Shown piece after piece: positions 6,103-11,144 of a stretch of 11,144 nucleotides of DNA (its first letter is position 1; each line of letters begins with the position of its first letter). The position numbers were made by a program, and so were the translations under genes. Source of the DNA: Chrysochromulina tobinii (taxonomy: Eukaryota > Haptophyta > Prymnesiales > Chrysochromulinaceae); assembly GCA_001275005.1 (NCBI GenBank), contig JWZX01001809.1, positions 1 to 11,144 on the forward strand, in the 5' to 3' direction. The notes beneath the pieces were generated by a model. That model did not search any database and was not told the origin of the DNA. It saw only the letters and a list, made by a program, of their open reading frames with translations.

Positions 6103-7704
6103 TCACTTGCCGGCTGTCGGCGCCTCCTTCGCCGCGGCCATCTGCTCAAGCAGGTGCGCGCGCACGCAGTCTGTCATCAGCTGCGGCGAAGGCACCGTCT
6201 CCGCATCGGAGGTGCACGTGAGTGTGCACTGCCCCGCGTACGACAAGAAGGAGAAGGAGACACCAAAGTCGAGTGGCGCTGTGCCGAAGAAGATGCGCTT
6301 GATGCGGACCCCGCAGAGCGATCCGGCCAGGGGTGGCGCGACGACGTTGGAGACGTACGTGGTGAACTTGGCCAGGATGACCTTATAGAGCGCAAGGAGC
6401 ACCGAGAGTCCGAGGGACCTGACCAACAGGTTGGCGAGCAGCCGGAGCAGGTACGTCTCGGGCGAGATCTTGACGAAACGGGTGGCGCGCGCGACGCGCT
6501 CGAGCCGCGTGCGCGCAGGGAGGTCGCCGCACGGGAGCGGAAGGATCCCGAGCGTGATGTCGCAGCCCGGGCCCTTCATGGCGGCGTAGTCGTTGAGCAG
6601 CTCGCTGGCGCCGCCCGGGCCCATCTGGGGCATCACTGGGCGGGGATTGATGACCGCGACGGCGTGGATTTGAAGAGAGGCGGAGAGTCGCGTGTGCGGC
6701 TCCATCTGGCTCATGTACGCGCGGATCCCACCGGCCATGGCGGCGAGCAGAAGGTCGTTCACGCTCACCCGCGCGAACGCCGCCGCCGCCTTGAGCTCGT
6801 CAACCGCCACTGGCTGCATCACGCCAAGGCGCATTCTCTCACGTTCGTCATCAACGGCCACTGGGACGGCATCGGCGGCTGGCGGCGGCGGCTGGCTCGC
6901 GTCGGTGGCCGAGGCGTGGGCCGAGAGCCCCTTGGCCGCCCTCCTCGCCCGCTCGCGCCGCTCCCATTTGTACGGCCCGAGCTTGATGGGCGTCCGCGGG
7001 TCTGACGGCCAAAAGACGAGCGCAAGCACGAACGCGACGCCGCCCACGAGGCAGCGGAGGCGCTCGCACAGACCGACCCGGGTGGGCTGCGAGCGCAGGT
7101 TCGTCACCTTGGCCGAAGAACCTGCGGGGTTGAGCACCGATGGAGTCGACGGGGCCTCGCCGGGATCTGGATCCTTGACGAGGGCCTTGCACAAAACGTT
7201 GCTCATGATCTGTGATAGGATGACACCATCGGCGACCGTGTGTGCGATGCGCCAGATCACGAAGCACCGCTCGGCGGCGCCGCTGCAGGTGACCAGCTGT
7301 GCTTGCCAGCTGCATTGCTCGGGCAGGTCTTGCCCCAAAGAGCGCGCGACGTGCTGCTGCACCGCAGCCTCCACGTCAGCGTCCGTACCGTCGTTGGTGC
7401 TCAGTTCCACCATCTCGACGTAGCGAGTTGCATCGACCTTGTCGGGCACGCACCAGTACCGCTCATTGGCGGACACGTAGCCACGAAAGCGCGGGAACCG
7501 TTGGAGGAGCGCCACGTCCACGAGCTCCACGAGGGCCTCCTTCGTGATCGGCTCGTCAAGCTCGTACACGATGTGAATGGTCGTGTACTTACCCTGTTTA
7601 TGCCACCTATGAAGCGCCTGGCCGCCGGGGCTCGAGCGACGGTGCTGCTTCACGAGCGGCGGGTGGGTGCCGCTCGCGAGCTCCACCACAACGTTCGGCT
7701 CCAT
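6103..7704 (-). CDS. Wax ester synthase/diacylglycerol acyltransferase (WS/DGAT, WSD family)
   Basis: This intact minus-strand frame ends at TGA (6103-6105) and starts at an ATG at 7702-7704 (533 residues); five codons upstream only a GTG is available, with a stop further up. Members of this family transfer acyl groups from acyl-CoA to fatty alcohols or diacylglycerol, making wax esters or storage lipid at the ER. The active-site motif HHxxxDG reads AHTVADG (H155, D159, G160): the catalytic second His is kept and the first is Ala. Further landmarks are SVNDLLLAAMAG (314-325, the conserved ND motif), AVAVINPRP, and the C-terminal DUF1298-like part with YVSNVVAPP, GTAPLDFGVSFSFLSYAG and a final helix. 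A hydrophobic segment at about 216-232 (VGGVAFVLALVFW) between the halves and another at 419-445 suggest membrane attachment, as in plant WSD proteins. Substrate preference cannot be read from sequence. Confidence 0.9.
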   Translation of the reverse strand: MEPNVVVELASGTHPPLVKQHRRSSPGGQALHRWHKQGKYTTIHIVYELDEPITKEALVELVDVALLQRFPRFRGYVSANERYWCVPDKVDATRYVEMVELSTNDGTDADVEAAVQQHVARSLGQDLPEQCSWQAQLVTCSGAAERCFVIWRIAHTVADGVILSQIMSNVLCKALVKDPDPGEAPSTPSVLNPAGSSAKVTNLRSQPTRVGLCERLRCLVGGVAFVLALVFWPSDPRTPIKLGPYKWERRERARRAAKGLSAHASATDASQPPPPAADAVPVAVDDERERMRLGVMQPVAVDELKAAAAFARVSVNDLLLAAMAGGIRAYMSQMEPHTRLSASLQIHAVAVINPRPVMPQMGPGGASELLNDYAAMKGPGCDITLGILPLPCGDLPARTRLERVARATRFVKISPETYLLRLLANLLVRSLGLSVLLALYKVILAKFTTYVSNVVAPPLAGSLCGVRIKRIFFGTAPLDFGVSFSFLSYAGQCTLTCTSDAETVPSPQLMTDCVRAHLLEQMAAAKEAPTAGK

Positions 7705-7960
7705 CTCAAAGAATCGCACCAGCGGAGTGGACGACCTGATGGGTGGTTAGTTGATGCAAAAAGGTGCGCCCGAGTTTCACATTCACGATCCGGTGGTCGA
7801 GAGTGATCAACGTGGCGCGATGTTACGGTTCCGGTTCAAAAACACCGCGGGGAGCCGTTCAAGTCCGTGCGTACTTTGAAAGTCGAAAGTCTGTTTCGTT
7901 ACTGTTTCGTTCCCTTCCTCTCGGTGCGTCCCACCACAATTCCCCGTGGCCTCGCTTGCC
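7705..7960. promoter_or_regulatory. Shared upstream region of divergent genes
   Basis: These 256 bases lie between the starts of the acyltransferase (minus) and the 217-aa protein (plus), so they should hold both promoters. They are richer in A and T than the flanking genes. No TATA element or known operator is evident. On the minus strand CCCATCAG|G near 7735 resembles the acceptors of the satellite introns, so a 5' UTR intron of the acyltransferase cannot be excluded. Confidence 0.4.
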
Positions 7961-8614
7961 ATGGCATACTTCGTCTACCAACCTCATACTCGAGCGATGA
8001 CTACCCTCCGGCCAGCTACGGCCGAGCTCCGGCCTCGGGCGCCCGCCTACCCTGCGCGAGACAGCCAGTTTGGCAACCTGCACGATGCATTCGATCACTA
8101 TGCGTCCATGTACAACATAGAGTCGGAGAGGCCGTGGTCGCGGCCGGAGCAGACGTGGACCAGCTACTCCCAGATGCGCGGCACCACAGGCAACCTGCTG
8201 CGCTTGGAGCCTTCGGCGACGCGCGAGCTCACCACGCCCTTTCATCTGACGAGTACCAACCCGAGCCATGCGGCCACGACCGGGTTGTCCATGTTCACAC
8301 GCAGAGGGCGAGGGGCGACGGACTACTCGCGCCCGCAGACGGCAGCCGTTGGCGCGAGGTCGCCCGCCGAGACCCTGCATCTCGAGCACACGCCTCAGAG
8401 CTCCCCGCAGAGCTTCGCCCCACTCCACTCGGCGACGCTGCGAACCATGCGCATCGAGGCTCGCAACCAGGGCCGTTCGTTTGAGCGCCCAGCACCGATC
8501 TCGCCTCCGTCGAAGATCGACTTGCGCGACAAAAAGCTCAGCCAGCCGGCCCCATGGGCAGATCCAATGAAGGCTGGTCTCGGGTACGCGGAGAAGTTCC
8601 ATTACCGACACTGA
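7961..8614 (+). CDS. Hypothetical protein, 217 aa, unrecognised
   Basis: The frame runs from ATG at 7961 (MAYFVYQPHTRAM) to TGA at 8612-8614. The protein is soluble and basic, with many Thr, Ser, Pro, Arg and His residues and no signal peptide, membrane span or recognised catalytic motif. A central part (FGNLHDAFDHYASMYNIE) looks helical; the rest appears largely disordered with short Trp/Tyr-containing motifs (WTSYSQMRG, ADPMKAGLGYAEKFHYRH at the C-terminus). I do not recognise the family. Short proteins with scattered Tyr/Arg motifs ending near Y-R-H are common among flagellar microtubule-associated proteins, but this is only an impression. The reading frame is preferred over overlapping frames (7867-8484 +, 7859-8611 -) for its balanced composition. 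The stop codon lies inside a 25-bp direct repeat. Confidence 0.65.
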   Translation: MAYFVYQPHTRAMTTLRPATAELRPRAPAYPARDSQFGNLHDAFDHYASMYNIESERPWSRPEQTWTSYSQMRGTTGNLLRLEPSATRELTTPFHLTSTNPSHAATTGLSMFTRRGRGATDYSRPQTAAVGARSPAETLHLEHTPQSSPQSFAPLHSATLRTMRIEARNQGRSFERPAPISPPSKIDLRDKKLSQPAPWADPMKAGLGYAEKFHYRH

Positions 8615-8649
8615 TTTGGTTCGTCATTACCCGACACTGATTTGGTTCG
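8601..8649 (+). repeat. Tandem duplication of about 25 bp over the stop codon of the 217-aa gene
   Basis: The sequence CATTACCGACACTGATTTGG followed by TTCG (from 8600) recurs at 8625 with one inserted C. It duplicates the last codons, the stop and the first 3' flank bases of the 217-aa gene. Confidence 0.85.
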
Positions 8650-8661
8650 AAGGGGCGCGCT

Positions 8662-8838
8662 CAGCTCTCTTCGCGATCCTCGTCATCAACTCTCATCAGA
8701 GCCCAATAAGAGCTCATCAGAGCTCATCAGCTCTCTTCTGCGATCCTCGTCATCAACTCTCATCAGAGCCCAATAAGAGCTCATCAGAGCCCAATAAGAG
8801 CTCATCAGAGCTCATCAGCTCTCTTCTGCGATCCTCGT
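8662..8838 (+). repeat. Minisatellite with CTCATCAG units in the 3' flank
   Basis: CAGCTCTCTTC(T)GCGATCCT starts at 8662, 8728 and 8816, giving units of 66 and 88 bp; the longer unit has an extra copy of the AGCCCAATAAGAGCTCATCAG-type segment. The motifs GCTCTCTTCT and CTCATCAGCTCT also occur in the satellite introns of the oxygenase and CAMTA-like genes, so this array is probably related. A GGTTCGT site at 8618-8624 resembles the donor of oxygenase intron 1, so the array might be a 3' UTR intron, but that is unproven. Confidence 0.75.
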
Positions 8839-9210
8839 CACGACTCCTCTGTTGACGAGTCCGCGGGTTCGTACTGCGTTTCTGGCTGCTTGCGGGCGCC
8901 GGTGCTTTGGGGTCTCAAACTCTCTACCGTGGTGGAGCTGTGGTGGAGCCGTGCGACGGCATGATGATTCGCGATGGGGTGTGCATGCCGATTGAGATTG
9001 CGCGACGTTGGTCAGGGAACCATGTACAAGTGAACGAGTACGAGTAAATACGGTGTGTCGGGGCCGACACTCGTCTGGCACGCCGTCTCGGCCTGCCCCC
9101 CCCACCCACCCCTCACGCGGACGGAAAGGCAATTTTAACGTCTGTTCCGGCACACGACTGACCTTACTAACACCGTTCACAGAACTGTTCACAGGCGTAG
9201 CAGAAGGGCC
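8839..9210 (+). other. Upstream region of the CAMTA-like gene with a possible 5' exon and intron
   Basis: A candidate first coding exon runs 8961-9043, starting ATGATGATTCGC and ending before GTAAAT. A TACTAAC branch-point match lies at 9165-9171, followed by acceptors CACAG at 9182 and 9194. Splicing 9043 to either acceptor (12 bases apart) keeps the frame of the CG-1 protein and adds 37 or 33 residues. The intron would be 139 or 151 nt and has no satellite. It also contains a 16-bp dyad, GTGTCGG-GG-CCGACAC, at 9055-9070. Nothing else is recognised in this stretch. Confidence 0.4.
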
Positions 9211-11144
9211 ATGTTCCTGAGCGAGGCCGCCCCTCTCGCCGACGGCGCAACTGACGAGGACAGGGCGCTGCTGGACGGGATGGGGCTGGATGCTCTCATG
9301 ATCGATGCGGTCGGCTCGATTGTCCACGACGCGGTTCAGGATGGCGACAATGAGATGGCCGACTTCCTGCTTCTCACTGGCGTGGCCAAGGCCTGTAGCG
9401 ACACAGTCACCAATGCTGCCAGCCTTTGCTCGGAAGCCGCGAAGCGGTGGCTGACCTCTGCCGAGGTATTCAATCTGCTTCAAACCCCAGCGCGGTACGG
9501 GTTGGTGGGGCGCACAGAAGCGCCGCGGCTTCCTGGCTCGGGCGCAGTTTTCCTCTTCTGCATGAACGCACATAAAAACAGCTTCCGCAAAGACGGGCAC
9601 GATTGGAAGATGAAGAAGAATGGCAAGCAGGCCGCCGAGTCGCACGTGAAGCTCAGCGTCGAGGGTGTGGAGCGGGTCAAGTGCTACTACGCGCACACGC
9701 AGGACGGGCTGCTCGCGCGCCGCATCTACTCGCTCATCGAGGGCGATGAGGACCTGCACTTCGTACAGTACCTCGCGACGAGTCTCACGTTGCCGAGACG
9801 CAAGGACACGGGCAGGGCCGCCGCTGCCGCCGCTGGCCCCTCTGCTGCTCCCGCGTGCGCCGCCTCCGCCTCCTCCGCCTCCGCCTCCGCCGCCGCCGCC
9901 GCCACCGCCGCCGCTGCCGCCGCCTCCACCGCCTCCGCCGCCTCCGCCGCCTCCGCCTCCGCTGTCAGTACGAGTACCTCTCAGCGCCCCGACCTGCGCC
10001 TGGTAGAGGTGTGCCCTGCGTGGGACTACGTGAGCGGCGGCGCGCGCGTGCTCGTGGCAGCGCTCACCAAGCACGGCTGCCGTTACGGCGGCTGCTTCGG
10101 GAGTGCCTCGGCAGCCCCAGCGGAGGTCGGTGCTCGCTGATTGCATGCTGATTACATGCTGAGTGCATGCTGAGTGCATGCTGATTGCTCTCTTCTTGAG
10201 TGCCTCCCTCATCAGCTATGATTGCCTCCCTCATCAGCTCTGATTGCCTCCCTCATCAGCTCTGATTGCCTCCCTCATCAGCTCTGAGTGCCTCCCTCAT
10301 CAGCTCTGATTGCCTCCCTCATCAGCTCTGATTGCCTCCCTCCTCAGCTCTGATTGCCTCCCTCATCAGGTCGTGCTGCCCAACGTGCTCGCGATTCGTG
10401 TGCCGCCTGCCGCCACCGGCGTCGTCGGTGAGGTTCCCTTCCGGCTACTCCAATTGTCCATGGATGGCGAGGTGATCGATGCGTCTCCGGCTCTGACCTT
10501 CTCCTATCGCCTCGCGCCGCCGCCGCCGCCGCGGGCGCCCACGACGGCGGCGCTCACGACGACGGCTCCGTTAGTACCGGCCTCGCCTTGCCTTGCCTTG
10601 CCTCCCTTGTCGAGTAGGCTCGGGGGCCTCTCGCCAACCGGCAGGGGCCTCGCGCCTCCGCCGCTCAGCACGGCGCTCAGCAGCCCCCCGCATGCCTTCG
10701 CACACGCCTTCGTGCACGGCGCCATTCACGACGCCCAGCACGGCGCCCAGCACGGCGCCAGCGAGCCCTCCAGTTTCAGCGGGGGCGGCGCCCTCGCGAA
10801 CGCCCAGCACGGCGCCCTCGCACACGCCCAGCACGGCGCCCTCGCACACGCCCAGCACGGCGCCCTCGCACACGCCCAGCACGGCGCCCTCGCACACGCC
10901 CAGCACGGCGCCCTCGCGAGCGGGCTCGTGCCGCATGCACTCCCGACGGGCGGCCACACGCACGCGCCCAGCACGGCGGTGCCCAGCACGGCGCCCGAGG
11001 ACGAGGACGAGGTCGACCTGCCCCATAAGCGACGCGCGCCGCCCGCGACGGCGCCCACGACGGCGCCCACGACGGCGCCGGTTTCGGCGGCCTCGGGGGT
11101 GGCCTTGTCGCCCCTCTCGCTGAGTCGTTGTAGGTCGACTTGGA
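9211..11144 (+). CDS. CAMTA-like transcription factor with CG-1 and TIG/IPT domains (3' end outside window)
   Basis: The model is join(9211..10125, 10370..>11144). Exon 1 encodes a CG-1 DNA-binding domain (about residues 79-190): KRWLTSAEVFNLL, FRKDGHDWKMKKNGKQ, ESHVKLSVEGVERVKCYYAH, LLARRIYSL, HFVQYLAT. A long Ala/Ser/Thr low-complexity linker follows (202-257), then a TIG/IPT domain (VCPAWDYVSGGARVLVAAL, RYGGCFGSASAAPAE) that is cut by the intron and resumes in exon 2 as VVLPNVLAIRVPPAATG and ends near ALTFSYR. These two domains in this order mark calmodulin-binding transcription activators, nuclear factors binding CGCG-type elements; ankyrin and IQ parts would lie beyond the window. Exon 2 stays open to the edge (residue 563), with a Pro-rich part, an AHAQHGAL repeat (450-488), and an acidic patch plus basic cluster (EDEDEVDLPHKRR, 515-527) that may be a nuclear signal. 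A further 5' exon is possible. Confidence 0.87.
9820..9966 (+). repeat. GCC/TCC-rich low-complexity coding tract
   Basis: Near-continuous GCC and TCC codons encode an Ala/Ser linker between the CG-1 and TIG domains. The same tract gives poly-Gly, poly-Pro or poly-Arg in the other frames, so long open frames there are artefacts of composition. Confidence 0.9.
10126..10369 (+). other. CAMTA-like gene intron filled with 11/22-bp satellite
   Basis: The donor is GCGGAG|GTCGGTGCT and the acceptor CTCATCAG|GTCGTGCTG, phase 0; removal restores the TIG domain (PAEVVLPNVLAIRV). The intron has four 11-bp units of GATTGCATGCT type (10139-10182), one GATTGCTCTCTTCTT block (10183-10197), then seven full 22-bp units and a final 18-base copy of GATTGCCTCCCTCATCAG (10198-10369). 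The last unit provides the actual acceptor, and every unit before it carries an equivalent one. Confidence 0.88.
10802..10919 (+). repeat. 24-bp in-frame tandem repeat, 5 copies
   Basis: GCCCAGCACGGCGCCCTCGC begins at 10802, 10826, 10850, 10874 and 10898, an exact 24-bp period encoding AHAQHGAL in the frame set by the TIG domain. Shorter relatives (GCCCAGCACGGCGCC) lie at 10733-10758 and 10966-10994. The copies are nearly identical, suggesting recent expansion. Confidence 0.92.

Noticed and set aside
5986-7005. 339-residue plus-strand frame
   Set aside because: It is antisense to the WS/DGAT gene, whose motifs are intact, and is Arg/Glu-rich without a recognisable domain.
7859-8611. 250-residue minus-strand and 205-residue plus-strand (7867-8484) frames over the 217-aa gene
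   Set aside because: Both are strongly Arg-biased and lack motifs; the frame from 7961 has more even composition. This is a judgement, not proof.
8815-10212. 465-residue minus-strand frame with a long poly-Gly run
   Set aside because: It is antisense to the CG-1/TIG gene, which is supported by clear domain homology; the poly-Gly is the antisense of the GCC/TCC tract.
10198-10369. CRISPR-like array of regular repeats
   Set aside because: The 22-bp units are directly tandem with no unique spacers, and lie between GT and AG inside a eukaryotic gene.
1-11144. tRNA, rRNA, transposase or viral genes
   Set aside because: No such signatures were recognised by eye on either strand; weak or divergent ones could have been missed.

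Overview
The window looks like nuclear DNA of a GC-rich eukaryote, most probably a haptophyte alga (an Emiliania/Gephyrocapsa- or Chrysochromulina-like genome). The grounds are the protein families (a CG-1/TIG transcription factor, a FYVE zinc finger, a plant/algal-type wax ester synthase/DGAT), GT-AG introns that must be removed to restore two conserved proteins, strongly GC-rich codons, and introns built of 10-11 bp minisatellites. From memory, such intronic minisatellites were reported for Emiliania huxleyi. The assignment is an inference; no marker gene is present.

Layout. (1) 2-775 +: C-terminal part of a Gly-rich protein with a 45-bp in-frame repeat and a basic C-terminus. (2) 776-1839: no convincing gene. 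(3) 1840-2790 -: unrecognised 316-aa protein. (4) 3042-4775 +: four-exon 2-oxoglutarate/Fe(II) oxygenase of the isopenicillin-N-synthase-like family, 354 aa after splicing, all catalytic residues present. (5) 4979-5743 -: protein with a complete FYVE finger. (6) 6103-7704 -: WS/DGAT-family acyltransferase. (7) 7961-8614 +: unrecognised 217-aa protein, followed by minisatellites. (8) 9211-11144 +: CAMTA-like factor with CG-1 and TIG domains, one satellite-filled intron, running off the window end. Two gene pairs are head-to-head across about 250 bp (genes 3/4 and 6/7), suggesting shared promoter regions. No metabolic pathway links the neighbours; this reads as an ordinary compact algal gene neighbourhood.

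The unusual part is the introns. In all four well-supported introns the first 9-13 bases of the intron nearly repeat the first bases of the downstream exon, so each intron lies between two copies of an AG|GT-containing stretch. Intron 1 of the oxygenase is three head-to-tail GT...AG units (67, 67, 89 bp) with zero-length exons between them, the geometry of recursive splice sites. Intron 2 has two internal AG|GT junctions, and one of them (4128-4177) lies in an uninterrupted copy of the exon 2-exon 3 junction, apparently a fossil of the pre-intron coding sequence. Intron 3 contains a 17-nt copy of exon 3. Introns of the oxygenase and of the unrelated CAMTA-like gene, 6.5 kb apart, share a near-identical 33-nt block and a 22-bp satellite. 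Each satellite unit carries a CTGAT branch-point-like site, a pyrimidine tract and a CATCAG acceptor, i.e. a portable 3' splice site. I read this as an introner-like family and/or introns born by tandem duplication of AG|GT sites, caught at several stages. Related sequence also lies in the 3' flank of gene 7961-8614.

Limits: splice sites were deduced by restoring conserved proteins and reading GT-AG signals, with no transcript evidence. The two unrecognised proteins are supported only by open frame and composition.
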